From Mycoplasmatota bacterium (GTDB lineage Bacteria; Bacillota_I; Bacilli_A; RF39; UBA660), in NCBI GenBank assembly GCA_022763805.1, contig JALERC010000023.1:1-35752 (forward strand): DNA of 35,752 bases. Reading direction: 5' to 3'. The position numbers and the translations under genes were made by a program. Positions 1 through 9,347 of the stretch are shown piece after piece. Each line of letters opens with the position of its first letter. Position 1 is the first letter of the stretch. The notes below the pieces were generated by a model. It was not told the DNA's origin, did no database searches, and saw only the letters and a list, made by a program, of their open reading frames with translations.

Positions 1-738
1 ATTTCTATATCTGTTTTAGCAGCAGATGGATCAACTAAGTATTATAAGATAACTGTTAATAGAAAAGATAAAAAAGAATCATCTAATACTAAGATAAAAA
101 GTATAAAAATAGATGGATATAAGCTAAATTTTGATGCTAATTCTAAGACGTTTTACTTAAAAATTAATAATGAAGATTCAGAACTTGATATTTCTGTAAT
201 GCCAGCAGATAGTAAAGCAACTGTTAAGATAACTGGTAATGAAAACTTAGAAGATGGCAGTATTATTAAGATATTAGTTACTGCAACTGATGGTACTAAG
301 TCTACTTATAGAATTATTATTGAAAAGAAAGAATCTAGTCCTTTACCATTAATAATTGGTTTAATAATAGGATGCGTTGTAATTGGAATAGTTATATTCG
401 TTGTAATTCAAAATAAAAATAATAATAAAAAGAATAATAAGAAAAAACATAATAGCTCTAATTCACATAAGAAGAAAGTAGCTAAGGCTAATAAAGAAAA
501 AGAAGAAGATGAAGAAGAGTATGATGATTATGACGATGATGAAGATGATGACTACGATGAAGAAGACGATGATGATGAAACTGAAAAAACAATAAGAATG
601 AAGTTAGTTGATAATGATGAGGATGAAAAAACTAGAATGCTTTCATATGAGGAAGCTCAAGAGTTAGAAAAAACTAAGATTGTTAGTGATCCTTCATTAG
701 ATGATAACGAGGACGAAGAAGATACATTTGGAATATAG
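1..738 (+). CDS. 5'-truncated surface/membrane protein: cadherin-like/Ig-like beta repeats, one TM helix, highly acidic D/E-rich C-terminal tail
   Basis: Frame 1 is open from base 1 (ISISVLAADGSTKYYKITVNRKD...), upstream of the track start at 199. TM segment PLIIGLIIGCVVIGIVIFVVI, then a K-rich and an EEDEEEYDDYDDDEDDDYDEEDDDD tail. Confidence 0.8.
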   Translation: MSISVLAADGSTKYYKITVNRKDKKESSNTKIKSIKIDGYKLNFDANSKTFYLKINNEDSELDISVMPADSKATVKITGNENLEDGSIIKILVTATDGTKSTYRIIIEKKESSPLPLIIGLIIGCVVIGIVIFVVIQNKNNNKKNNKKKHNSSNSHKKKVAKANKEKEEDEEEYDDYDDDEDDDYDEEDDDDETEKTIRMKLVDNDEDEKTRMLSYEEAQELEKTKIVSDPSLDDNEDEEDTFGI

Positions 739-743
739 TTATA

Positions 744-775
744 AAAAAACAAAAAGTTAATTCTTTTTGTTTTTT
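744..775. terminator. bidirectional rho-independent terminator between convergent genes
   Basis: 13-bp stem aaaaaacaaaaag / ctttttgtttttt around loop ttaatt. Confidence 0.75.
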
Positions 776-1974
776 ATTTTATCTAAATTATCTTGTGTTA
801 TTTTAAATGCTCTTTCATATTTATTATTTTTAGGTTTATAGTAAACTCTATTTATTAGTTCATCTGGAAGATACTGTTGTACAACATAATTATTTGGATA
901 ATCATGAGGATATTTATATCCAAATGCTTGTGCATTTATATGAGATGGTACTTTACCTATATTTCCATTTTCTATATCTTTTAAAGCCAAATCTAAGGCT
1001 AAATGTCCACTGTTTGACTTAGGAGATAGTGCAAGTTCTATTACTGTGTTTCCAAGAGGAATTCTAGCTTCTGGTAAGCCTATTAGTTCACATAATCTAA
1101 TACAAGCATCTACTTTAACACCCATAAACGGATTAGCAAGTCCAATATCTTCATATGCTATAACAGCCATTCTTCTATAAATACTATCTAAGTCACCGGA
1201 AGATATTAATCTAGCAAGATAGTGAAGAGATGCATTAACATCTGATCCTCTAATTGATTTTTGAAAAGCAGATAAAACATCATAATGGCCAGTTTCATCT
1301 TCATCCATTGAATTAGATGATTTTGAGTTTATAGTTTTAATTATATCTACCGTTATTTTTTTATCACTAGTGCTGTAGTAAGATACCTCAAGTAAGTTAA
1401 GGGCAAATCTAAAATCACCATTTGACATTGTTGCAATAAGATTAATAGACTCATCATCTATTTTTACATCTTCTAGATAAACGCAAGCACGTTTTATACC
1501 CTTTATAATATCCTTTTTACTAAGAGGTTTTAATTCAAATATTTGACATCTACTTCTAATAGCAGGATTTATTTTATGATATGGATTAGATGTAGTAAGA
1601 CCTATTAAAGTTATTAAACCATTTTCTAACATAGGAAGAAGAAGATCTTGTTTATCTTTGTTAAGTCTATGTATTTCATCTATTATAAGAACTATATTTC
1701 CATATATTTTAGTTTCTTCAAAAACAATTTCAAAGTCCTTTTTGTTATTTATAACAGCGTTTAAAAATCTAGATTTAACATTTAATTCTTTAGTAATTGC
1801 ATTTGCTATTGATGTCTTTCCAATGCCTGGAGGGCCGTATAATATCATTGAAAATAACTTATTATTATTTACTAAGTTTGTTAATATTTTGCCTTCACCA
1901 ATTAAGTGTTCTTGTCCAATTACCATAGATAATTTATCAGGTCTTATTTTGTTAGCTAAAGGTTCGTTATTCAT
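757..1974 (-). CDS. rarA: Replication-associated recombination protein A (RarA/MgsA AAA+ ATPase)
   Basis: Walker A GPPGIGKTS, IIDEIHRLNKDKQD, LIGLTTSNPYHKINPAIRSRCQIFEL, and C-terminal YKYPHDYPNNYVVQQYLPD, all typical of RarA. Confidence 0.93.
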   Translation of the reverse strand: MNNEPLANKIRPDKLSMVIGQEHLIGEGKILTNLVNNNKLFSMILYGPPGIGKTSIANAITKELNVKSRFLNAVINNKKDFEIVFEETKIYGNIVLIIDEIHRLNKDKQDLLLPMLENGLITLIGLTTSNPYHKINPAIRSRCQIFELKPLSKKDIIKGIKRACVYLEDVKIDDESINLIATMSNGDFRFALNLLEVSYYSTSDKKITVDIIKTINSKSSNSMDEDETGHYDVLSAFQKSIRGSDVNASLHYLARLISSGDLDSIYRRMAVIAYEDIGLANPFMGVKVDACIRLCELIGLPEARIPLGNTVIELALSPKSNSGHLALDLALKDIENGNIGKVPSHINAQAFGYKYPHDYPNNYVVQQYLPDELINRVYYKPKNNKYERAFKITQDNLDKIKNKKN

Positions 1975-2004
1975 AATTAATCACCTATATAATTATAACA
2001 TATT

Positions 2005-2015
2005 TATGATATAAT
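2005..2015 (+). promoter_or_regulatory. extended -10 promoter TATGATATAAT
   Basis: TGnTATAAT motif upstream of the 2042 CDS; same motif recurs at 3761, 6694, 8058 and 35215. Confidence 0.55.
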
Positions 2016-2041
2016 ACATAGTAAGATAGGAGGTATAATTA

Positions 2042-3145
2042 ATGAGTAAGAAAAATGAAATAAATGAACCAATTATTTCAAAATCCTTTATAATATTTAT
2101 TGTAATTATAAGTTTAACTTTATTTTTAGTACCAACTTATTTAAAACAAAAAGGAGCAAAAGAACATAATAATTTTGTAGAAATTGATGCAAAATACTTG
2201 AATAAAATAAAAAGTATAAATGAAGAAGGTAAAGTATCATATTACTTGAAATATGAATATACAGTTAATAATAAAAAATATTATTATGTTACAAATTATT
2301 CTACTAATTTAATACCAAGAAAAGGTGATATCAAAAAAATTAAGTATAATCCAAGTGATCCATCTGAAGTATATAATTCTTCATTTAATATATTAAGTTT
2401 ATTTCAAATTATTGGTATATTTTTCTTATTTATAATACTTATAATGATATTTTCGGAATTTTGGTGGTGGGTAGAAATAGTTTTTACGTTTTTTTCTATT
2501 ATACTTTCTACAATATTAATTAAAGATGGTTTATTTACTTCTTATTTTAAAATAATTATATTAATATTATTATTCTTAGGTGCTTTTTCATTTATATCAG
2601 TTATAATAAAAACACTTTTTGGTATTATAAATCCTATAAGTGATATAAAAAAGAGAATGGAATTATATAAGAAAATTAAATTAAGAAAAAAAGAAGAAAG
2701 AGAAAAGCATAAAGAGGAAAGAAAAAAGATAAGAGCAGTTATCATAAACGGAGTAATTATATTTTTGTTTTTGTTTTTTCTACCTTTTATATTATCGTTA
2801 TTTATAAATAAAATAGATATGTTTTTAACAATTTTTTCTTTTATTTGTTTCATACTAAGTTTTTTAAGCTTATTTATTACAAACTATAAAGTAACAAAGA
2901 TAAAAGAAAAGATGGAAACAGTAAAACCAAGTTCTTATATTGATAAAAAAATGTTATATATTTATATTTTAATAAGATTATTTGCTCTTTTAGCATTTGG
3001 AGTTATTGCCTTAGTTCTTTGGGATCCTCTAAAAATATTTGATTATTTTGATAACCCAGCTAAAGTAAAAATATCAATTGTTATTATACTTGCAACAATT
3101 ACAAATATAATTTATGGATATTTTAATGCTAAATTCTTTAAATAG
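2042..3145 (+). CDS. multi-pass membrane protein with an N-terminal DUF3592-like domain
   Basis: RBS aggaggt upstream; pattern YTVNNKKYYYVTNYS..PRKGDIKKIKYNPSDPSEVY plus several TM helices. Confidence 0.7.
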   Translation: MSKKNEINEPIISKSFIIFIVIISLTLFLVPTYLKQKGAKEHNNFVEIDAKYLNKIKSINEEGKVSYYLKYEYTVNNKKYYYVTNYSTNLIPRKGDIKKIKYNPSDPSEVYNSSFNILSLFQIIGIFFLFIILIMIFSEFWWWVEIVFTFFSIILSTILIKDGLFTSYFKIIILILLFLGAFSFISVIIKTLFGIINPISDIKKRMELYKKIKLRKKEEREKHKEERKKIRAVIINGVIIFLFLFFLPFILSLFINKIDMFLTIFSFICFILSFLSLFITNYKVTKIKEKMETVKPSSYIDKKMLYIYILIRLFALLAFGVIALVLWDPLKIFDYFDNPAKVKISIVIILATITNIIYGYFNAKFFK

Positions 3146-3216
3146 CCTTGATATATTATACTTTTTTTGATATATTATTAGCTCACTTTTAAAATTTATG
3201 AAGGGGATATAATATT

Positions 3217-3735
3217 ATGAAAAAGGATATATATATTAATAAGATAGAGAGAAATTTAGACGTTTTAGATTTAAAAGCAATTGATAAGTATGAAATAATG
3301 AGGGTGTTTAAGTCATATATGAATGTATTTTATAATGATAAATTATATTGTATAGATAGTTCTTATATAATAAATGAGATAGATGCTAAGGCAACTGCTG
3401 TATATAATAATTTTGAAAAGAAAATTACTTTATTTTCAATGTATGAACCTAGTATTAGAAAGTTAGAAGATTACATCGAAAGAAACATAAATAAAAACAT
3501 ATCATTTTTAAATCCATATGACATAAATGTTAAAAAACTTTATTTTGCGATAAAAAGAAATGATTATAACGGAATAAATTATTGTTTAACTAAGTGTACT
3601 GATTTTAAAGAGTATTATAGTAATTTATGTTTTTTAGCAGATAAGTTAGGTTATAAAGTTGAAACTAAAAAAGTTAATTACATAGATAAAGATGTGTCAA
3701 TGGCAATAAAAGAAGCGATAAAAGGAGTAGAGTAA
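3217..3735 (+). CDS. hypothetical protein, family shared with the next gene
   Basis: ORF with RBS gaagggg; C-terminus YIDKDVSMAIKEAIKGVE resembles the next ORF. Confidence 0.75.
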   Translation: MKKDIYINKIERNLDVLDLKAIDKYEIMRVFKSYMNVFYNDKLYCIDSSYIINEIDAKATAVYNNFEKKITLFSMYEPSIRKLEDYIERNINKNISFLNPYDINVKKLYFAIKRNDYNGINYCLTKCTDFKEYYSNLCFLADKLGYKVETKKVNYIDKDVSMAIKEAIKGVE

Positions 3736-3757
3736 TTACATGTTACGCTACTTTTTA
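3726..3757 (+). terminator. rho-independent terminator overlapping the stop codon
   Basis: agtagagtaa ttacatg ttacgctact followed by ttttt; one a/g mismatch. Confidence 0.6.
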
Positions 3758-3760
3758 TTT

Positions 3761-3771
3761 TATGATATAAT
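3761..3771 (+). promoter_or_regulatory. extended -10 promoter TATGATATAAT
   Basis: Immediately downstream of the terminator, 44 nt before the ATG at 3815. Confidence 0.5.
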
Positions 3772-3814
3772 TAATTATGTAAAATAAATATAAAATAATA
3801 CTGGGGTGATTGAT

Positions 3815-4351
3815 ATGAATAGTGTGCTTCGCGCTCAAGTAGATAATAAGATTAATGTACTTGATATACCTATAATGGAGAAAAAAGAGCTAAAAAGAAA
3901 AATATTTATAAAGATAGATTTAATTGAAAAAAAATTAAATAGTAAATTTTCGGCTAATGTTGCAAAAGAAAAATTAAAAGATGAAGTATCTAAAGTTTTA
4001 AAAGAAATAGATGTTTTATATTCTAAAAAGAATAATAAGTATGTTATTGACTGGTGTAATGATGCTGTAAATTCAATTAAAAATTATTTTTCTTATAAAA
4101 ATACTATTAATATTTCAGGCCAAAGTACTAAAAATGAAAAGTCTATTGTAGAATTTTATTTATATATAATAAAAAATGATATAGATATTATAAATGAGGT
4201 TCTTTTAAAAGATAAATATAACATTTATGATTTTATTAATTACATAAATATCTTAAATGAAATGATTTTTAAAGATAAAAATAATAATAAAAAATACATA
4301 GATAAAGATACAAGAAAAAACTTATCTGATGCAATAAAAGGTGTAAAATGA
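3815..4351 (+). CDS. hypothetical protein, apparent divergent paralog of 3217-3735
   Basis: RBS ggggtgat, ATG at 3815 (track start 3806 is an upstream GTG); shared NVLDI-like N-terminus and YIDKD...AIKGV C-terminus. Confidence 0.75.
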   Translation: MNSVLRAQVDNKINVLDIPIMEKKELKRKIFIKIDLIEKKLNSKFSANVAKEKLKDEVSKVLKEIDVLYSKKNNKYVIDWCNDAVNSIKNYFSYKNTINISGQSTKNEKSIVEFYLYIIKNDIDIINEVLLKDKYNIYDFINYINILNEMIFKDKNNNKKYIDKDTRKNLSDAIKGVK

Positions 4352-5229
4352 AAAAAGAAATAGATGAGTATTTATCATTTGTTTTGATAGAAAAAAAATT
4401 AAGTGTTAATACAAAAGATGCATATGGTAGTGATTTAAATTTTTTTAGTGAGTTTTTAAAAGATAAAGATGTAAAAAAAATAAGTGATAGTGATATTAAA
4501 AGTTATATTAATTACTTGTATGATATGAAGGAAACTGATAAAACAATCGCTAGAAAAATAGTTAGTGTTAAAACTTTTTTTGACTATTTAATGTTGAATC
4601 ATAAGATAAGTACAAATCCTTGTGAAAAAATAGAATCACCTAAAATAAAAAAGACACTTCCAAATACATTACAATTAGAAGAAATAAATAAATTATTAGA
4701 CATAAAATGTGTTAAAGCTAATGACTATAGAAATAAAGCAATGTTATATTTAATGTTTGCATCAGGATTAAGGGTAAGTGAAGTAGTGAACCTAGAAATA
4801 AATGACATAAATTTTAATGATAATTATGTTAGAATTTTTGGTAAGGGAAAAAAAGAAAGAATAGTACCAGTAGACAGTTATACTACGAATTTATTAGAAG
4901 AATACATAAAGGTTTACAGAGATAGCTTATTAAAAGGTTATCTAACAGATAACGTGTTTATTGGCAGCTATGGAAAGAAAATTACAAGACAATCTATTTT
5001 TAAAATAATTAAAAAACAGGCTAAGGAAAAGAATATTAATAAGGAAATATCTCCTCATACAATTAGGCATTCATTTGCAACAATAATGCTTGAAAATGGT
5101 GCAGATTTACGTTCAATTGGAGAAATGCTTGGACATGAAAACATAAAAACAACACAAATATATACACATTTATCAAATAATAAAAAAAGACTTGATTATG
5201 AAAAATATCATCCAAGAAATAAAAAATAA
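4348..5229 (+). CDS. tyrosine recombinase, XerC/XerD type
   Basis: SAM-like N-terminal domain; catalytic R (ASGLRVSEV), K (GKGKKERIVPV), HTIRHSFAT, GHENIKTTQIYTH. ATGA overlap with the preceding gene. Confidence 0.92.
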   Translation: MKKEIDEYLSFVLIEKKLSVNTKDAYGSDLNFFSEFLKDKDVKKISDSDIKSYINYLYDMKETDKTIARKIVSVKTFFDYLMLNHKISTNPCEKIESPKIKKTLPNTLQLEEINKLLDIKCVKANDYRNKAMLYLMFASGLRVSEVVNLEINDINFNDNYVRIFGKGKKERIVPVDSYTTNLLEEYIKVYRDSLLKGYLTDNVFIGSYGKKITRQSIFKIIKKQAKEKNINKEISPHTIRHSFATIMLENGADLRSIGEMLGHENIKTTQIYTHLSNNKKRLDYEKYHPRNKK

Positions 5230-5267
5230 ATAAATATTTTAAGCATATAATTATTTAGGAGGTTAAT

Positions 5268-6035
5268 ATGCCAAGTAAATTTTTATATGCTTTTATTTTA
5301 TCTTTTTTAGCAGGTATATCAACTATTATAGGAGCGATGATTATTTTTTTTGACAAGAAAAAAAGTAACAAGGTAGTAGTTGTTAGTTTATCGTTTGCAG
5401 CAGGTGTTATGATATGTGTATCATTAACTGATTTATTACCTAATGCATTTAATATGATTAGTGCAAAAACTTGTTTATTTCCTAGGCTAATTCTTACTTT
5501 AATATTTATGGTAATAGGAATTATTATATCAATGTTAATAGATAAATATTTACCTAGTAATAATGAAAAAGTAGATAATAAGGGACTATACAAAATAGGA
5601 ATAATTAGTATGGCCGCTATTATATTACATAATATTCCAGAAGGTATAGCAACGTTTATTACATCTACTAATAATTTAAAACTTGGTATTACTCTTACTC
5701 TTGCAATAGCACTTCATAATATTCCGGAAGGTATATCTATTTCGGTTCCTATATATCATTCTACTAATAATAAGTTAAAGGCTTTTTTATATGCTTTATT
5801 ATCTGGTATGAGTGAAGTGTTAGGTAGCGTAATAGCATATTTATTTTTAGCGCCATTTATAAGTGATAATATAATGGCAGCTTTATACGCTGTTATAGCA
5901 GGAATTATGATACATATATCTATTTATGAGTTAATACCTGAAGCTTATAAAGAAAGCAGATTAAAACCAGTTTTAAAATACTTTATAATAGGCTTTTTTA
6001 TAATGATTGTAAGTCATTTATTAATGAGTTTGTAA
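5268..6035 (+). CDS. ZIP-family metal (zinc) transporter, ZupT-like
   Basis: Helix motifs AIILHNIPEGIATF and AIALHNIPEGISISVPIY; RBS aggagg. Confidence 0.92.
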   Translation: MPSKFLYAFILSFLAGISTIIGAMIIFFDKKKSNKVVVVSLSFAAGVMICVSLTDLLPNAFNMISAKTCLFPRLILTLIFMVIGIIISMLIDKYLPSNNEKVDNKGLYKIGIISMAAIILHNIPEGIATFITSTNNLKLGITLTLAIALHNIPEGISISVPIYHSTNNKLKAFLYALLSGMSEVLGSVIAYLFLAPFISDNIMAALYAVIAGIMIHISIYELIPEAYKESRLKPVLKYFIIGFFIMIVSHLLMSL

Positions 6036-6122
6036 TACATAAATAAATTAACTTACGTAAAATTTATAAGTAAAATATAATCATGCATTACAGATATATA
6101 TAAATGCTATAGGAGAATTAGT

Positions 6123-6620
6123 ATGAATTATAAGTTATTAAATAAAATAGTAGATTATATAGAAGATAATTTAACAAGTGATATAGATTTAAAACTTTTA
6201 GCAAAAGAACTTGGATTAAATACTTTTATAATGGAAAGAGTATTTAGTATAGTATCAAATATAAGTATAAAAGAATATATTAGAAAAAGAAGATTATCAC
6301 TAGCATATGAAGAAATAAAAGACTTTTGCGACTATATATGGCTTGAAAATTTGAATTTAAGAGGCACGTTTAAGCCTACTATAATAAATTATATAAAAGA
6401 AAAGCACCCTGAATTAAATGATTTGTATAATAAGATTTATACTAAAAAAGATATGTCTTATTGGGAAAGATTAGATAAAAAAGTACAAGAGTATGCAAAT
6501 AAAAACGGATTTATGTATGTTATAGATGAAGAACCATTTTTAAAAAATCCTACTGGAAAACCTATAATAATAAACTATTTTTATCACGAAAAAATAAGAC
6601 AATTATCAAAGAATAAATAG
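6123..6620 (+). CDS. AraC-family-like HTH protein, short
   Basis: DYIEDNLTSDIDLKLLAKELGLNTFIMERVFSIVSNISIKEYIRKRRLSLAYEEIKD resembles the first AraC HTH plus linker helix; the second HTH is not recognisable. Confidence 0.6.
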   Translation: MNYKLLNKIVDYIEDNLTSDIDLKLLAKELGLNTFIMERVFSIVSNISIKEYIRKRRLSLAYEEIKDFCDYIWLENLNLRGTFKPTIINYIKEKHPELNDLYNKIYTKKDMSYWERLDKKVQEYANKNGFMYVIDEEPFLKNPTGKPIIINYFYHEKIRQLSKNK

Positions 6621-6663
6621 TAATTTTTAAAGAAATATTCAAAAATATAAATTACAATTTATC

Positions 6664-6694
6664 AAGCAGATCTGTAATAAGATTTGCTTTTCTT
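6664..6694 (+). terminator. rho-independent terminator
   Basis: aagcagatct gtaata agatttgctt then tttct. Confidence 0.65.
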
Positions 6695-6704
6695 ATGATA
6701 TAAT
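6694..6704 (+). promoter_or_regulatory. extended -10 promoter TATGATATAAT
   Basis: TGATATAAT 16 nt before the ATG at 6720. Confidence 0.5.
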
Positions 6705-6719
6705 TAAAATGGTGATAAT

Positions 6720-7124
6720 ATGAAAGAATTATTTAATAAATATAGAGATATTATTATGTATTTAATATTTGGTGTCTTAACCACAGTTATTAGTTTAATT
6801 GTATTTTATGTACTAACTAAAACTATATTAAATGCTAATGATAAAATAGAATTACAAATTGCCAATATTATTTCATGGATTGCTGGTGTTACATTTGCAT
6901 ATATAACCAATAGTAAATATGTATTTAATGGAAAAAGAACATTTAATGAAGTTATCAAATTTGTTAGTTCTAGACTTTCTACTTTATTTTTAGATATGTT
7001 TATAATGTATCTTTTTGTTACTATATTAAAATATAATCCGGATATTATGAAATTAATATCACAAGTTTTAGTAATAGTATCAAATTATATTTTAAGTAAA
7101 TTATTCGTATTTAAAAACGCATGA
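6720..7124 (+). CDS. GtrA-like flippase family membrane protein
   Basis: Four TM helices; YLIFGVLTTVISLIVFYVLT and NIISWIAGVTFAYITNSKYVFNGK..NEVIKFVSSR are GtrA hallmarks. Confidence 0.9.
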   Translation: MKELFNKYRDIIMYLIFGVLTTVISLIVFYVLTKTILNANDKIELQIANIISWIAGVTFAYITNSKYVFNGKRTFNEVIKFVSSRLSTLFLDMFIMYLFVTILKYNPDIMKLISQVLVIVSNYILSKLFVFKNA

Positions 7125-7138
7125 TTTTGCGTTTTTTT
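7113..7138 (+). terminator. rho-independent terminator overlapping the stop codon
   Basis: aaaaacgca tgattt tgcgttttttt. Confidence 0.75.
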
Positions 7139-7177
7139 TAGGTTATGCTATAATATCAGCTTAAAGAGGCGATGTTT

Positions 7178-7957
7178 ATGGAAGAAAGAAAGGTAAATTA
7201 TGGAGAATTAAAGCATAACAAATTGATAGGACAAGGATCAGAAGCAAGAGTATATTTAAAAGACAATATGGCTATAAAGGCTTTTAATCAAAACGGGATG
7301 AAGAAAGAAGAAATGAATAATAAAATTAATAAAATTAAGGAGTTATCTAAAATGGATATGGATAATTTTTTACTACCAAAGGAACTTGTTTATACTTTTA
7401 AAAATAAGTTTGTAGGATATTCTATGGATTATGTAGAAAAATTAATGGATATGCATGATTTAATGAAATCAAAAGAATATACTTTAGATAAAAAAATTGA
7501 AATGTTAAAAAAATTAGAAAATAATATTAAATGTGCACATAAAAATGATATTGTATTAGTTGATGATTTCTTCTGGAATTTTCTAGTTACAGAAGATAAT
7601 ACTATTTATATGGTAGATACTGACTCATATAAAGTTAAACAATACAAGAATGATTTTGAGCCTCATTATTATTATGACTTCTATAGTAAAGAAATAAGTG
7701 AAAATATAGATGCTAATTTGGATAAATTTCAAATAGGAGTACATGTACTATCATATTTAACTGATAATCAATTTAATAAAGAAGAATTATTAAAATATCC
7801 TACAGATTATTTAACAAGATATATTAAATCACTTGATATGCCTAATGAAACTAAAGATTTTTTCTATGAACTTACTTCTCCAAGTAAAGAAAAAAAATAC
7901 ATTGATAATAATTTAGATAATTTGTCAAGTTCTAAAAGTTTTTTAAAAAAATACTAA
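7178..7957 (+). CDS. protein kinase-fold protein
   Basis: IGQGSEARVYLKDNMAIKAF (Gly-rich loop and VAIK Lys), catalytic-loop-like NDIVLVDDFFWNFLV, and YMVDTDSYK in place of DFG. RBS agagg favours ATG 7178 over 7172. Confidence 0.7.
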   Translation: MEERKVNYGELKHNKLIGQGSEARVYLKDNMAIKAFNQNGMKKEEMNNKINKIKELSKMDMDNFLLPKELVYTFKNKFVGYSMDYVEKLMDMHDLMKSKEYTLDKKIEMLKKLENNIKCAHKNDIVLVDDFFWNFLVTEDNTIYMVDTDSYKVKQYKNDFEPHYYYDFYSKEISENIDANLDKFQIGVHVLSYLTDNQFNKEELLKYPTDYLTRYIKSLDMPNETKDFFYELTSPSKEKKYIDNNLDNLSSSKSFLKKY

Positions 7958-8057
7958 CAATGTAATAGTATAAAAATTTTTTAATGACAATGATGCATCA
8001 GCAATAATTTATCAAACTATGGAAATAGTGGAAAATAAAGATACTTATTTACTAATT

Positions 8058-8068
8058 TTTGATATAAT
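8058..8068 (+). promoter_or_regulatory. extended -10 promoter TTTGATATAAT
   Basis: TGATATAAT upstream of the 8086 CDS. Confidence 0.45.
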
Positions 8069-8085
8069 ATTATAAGGTGATATTA

Positions 8086-9291
8086 ATGAAAAAAAAGAAA
8101 ATATTAATAATTGCATTTTTAATTTTTATTATAATAATAACATTTTTATTATGTGCTCAAATTAGATTAAAAGGGAAAACTGTTATAACTTTAAATTATG
8201 ACGAAGTATATGAAGAACCCGGATATAGTAGTTTATTTAAAGTAAAAGTAACTAATAATATTAAAAATAATAAAGTTGGTAAATATAAAGTAACTTATAA
8301 AAACTTTCTATTTAAAAAAAATAGAACAGTTGAAATAGTCGATGAAGTAAAACCAGTTATAACATTAATAGATGATAATGTTACAATATTATTAAATGAA
8401 GAATATAAAGAACCAGGTTATAAGGCTCAAGATGAATATGACGGTGATTTAACAGATAAAGTTGAAATTATTAGTGGTCTTAAAAATAATCAAGTAGGAA
8501 CATATAAAATAACATATAAAGTAACAGATAGTTCTAAAAATTCTACTAAAATAAGTAGGGTAGTTAATGTTGTTAATACTTTATATAAAGATGAATATGA
8601 AAGTATAGATAATAATATGGCTGGTTGGTATACGTCTAATAAGCAAGATGGAAATAGACCAAGAGAAAATGAAATAAAAAAATATAAAGACCAAAATGTA
8701 TATTTTCTAGGACCTGATAAAAAAGTTATTTATTTGACATTTGATGAAGGTGGAAATATTACTTATGTTAAAGAAATAGTAGATATACTTAATAAACATA
8801 ATATAGATGCTACATTCTTCTTTTCTAGAAACTATATATCAAATAATCCTGATTTAATGAAAAAAATAATCAATTCAGGACATTCAATTGGAAATCATAC
8901 AGTAAATCATTTAAGTATGCCTTCTTTAGCAACTAAAGATAAATTTGATTCATACTATAGTGAACTTAAAGAAACAGAAATTGCCTTTATGCAAGCAACT
9001 GGTAAACCTATGGAAAAATTATTTAGATATCCAATGGGTGAATATAGTAATAGAACTATGAATATAATGAAATCTATGGGTTATAAATCAATATTTTGGT
9101 CTGTTGCATATAAAGATTGGGATGCTGATTATAATAAAGAATATTCGTTAAATAATATGAAAAAACAATTACATAATGGTGCTATATATTTAATACATCC
9201 TAAATGTAGGGGTAATTATGAAGCTTTAGAAGATTTTATTAATTATGCTACTGATTTAGGATATAAATTTGATTTAGTAAAGAATATTTAA
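8086..9291 (+). CDS. polysaccharide deacetylase (NodB/CE4) with N-terminal DUF5011-like Ig repeats
   Basis: Signal-anchor helix; DUF5011-like PVITLIDDNVTILLNEEYKEPGYKAQDEYDGDLTDKVEI..GTYKITYKVTD; NodB motifs VIYLTFDEGG, HSIGNHTVNH, FRYPMGEYS. Confidence 0.92.
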   Translation: MKKKKILIIAFLIFIIIITFLLCAQIRLKGKTVITLNYDEVYEEPGYSSLFKVKVTNNIKNNKVGKYKVTYKNFLFKKNRTVEIVDEVKPVITLIDDNVTILLNEEYKEPGYKAQDEYDGDLTDKVEIISGLKNNQVGTYKITYKVTDSSKNSTKISRVVNVVNTLYKDEYESIDNNMAGWYTSNKQDGNRPRENEIKKYKDQNVYFLGPDKKVIYLTFDEGGNITYVKEIVDILNKHNIDATFFFSRNYISNNPDLMKKIINSGHSIGNHTVNHLSMPSLATKDKFDSYYSELKETEIAFMQATGKPMEKLFRYPMGEYSNRTMNIMKSMGYKSIFWSVAYKDWDADYNKEYSLNNMKKQLHNGAIYLIHPKCRGNYEALEDFINYATDLGYKFDLVKNI

Positions 9292-9315
9292 CTTCGTTTT
9301 AAACGAAGTTTTTTT
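9290..9315 (+). terminator. rho-independent terminator
   Basis: aacttcgttt t aaacgaagtt then ttttt. Confidence 0.85.
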
Positions 9316-9321
9316 ATGTTA

Positions 9322-9347
9322 TTAAAAAAAGGAGATTATTCTCCTTT
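9322..9347 (-). terminator. rho-independent terminator of the SNF2 gene
   Basis: Minus strand aaaggaga..tctccttt then T run; overlaps the stop codon. Confidence 0.7.

Noticed and set aside
1658-2014. Plus-strand ORF of 118 aa
   Set aside because: Antisense to rarA, which has clear AAA+ motifs.
2542-2853. Minus-strand ORF of 103 aa
   Set aside because: Antisense to a membrane-protein CDS; AT-rich composition artefact.
3150-3180. Direct repeat tgatatatta x2
   Set aside because: Short AT-rich repeat expected by chance or a weak promoter region; no further structure.
4348-5229. Xer gene as a mobile-element integrase
   Set aside because: Sequence looks like the chromosomal XerC/D type; no att-like repeats, tRNA target or phage genes nearby.
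5255-5593. Minus-strand ORF of 112 aa
   Set aside because: Antisense to the ZIP transporter gene.
7958-8076. Open stretch NDNDASAIIYQTMEIVENKDTYLLIFDII before the deacetylase gene
   Set aside because: Could be a gene remnant, but it is too short, lacks an RBS-supported start, and its end is better explained as the promoter TTTGATATAAT.
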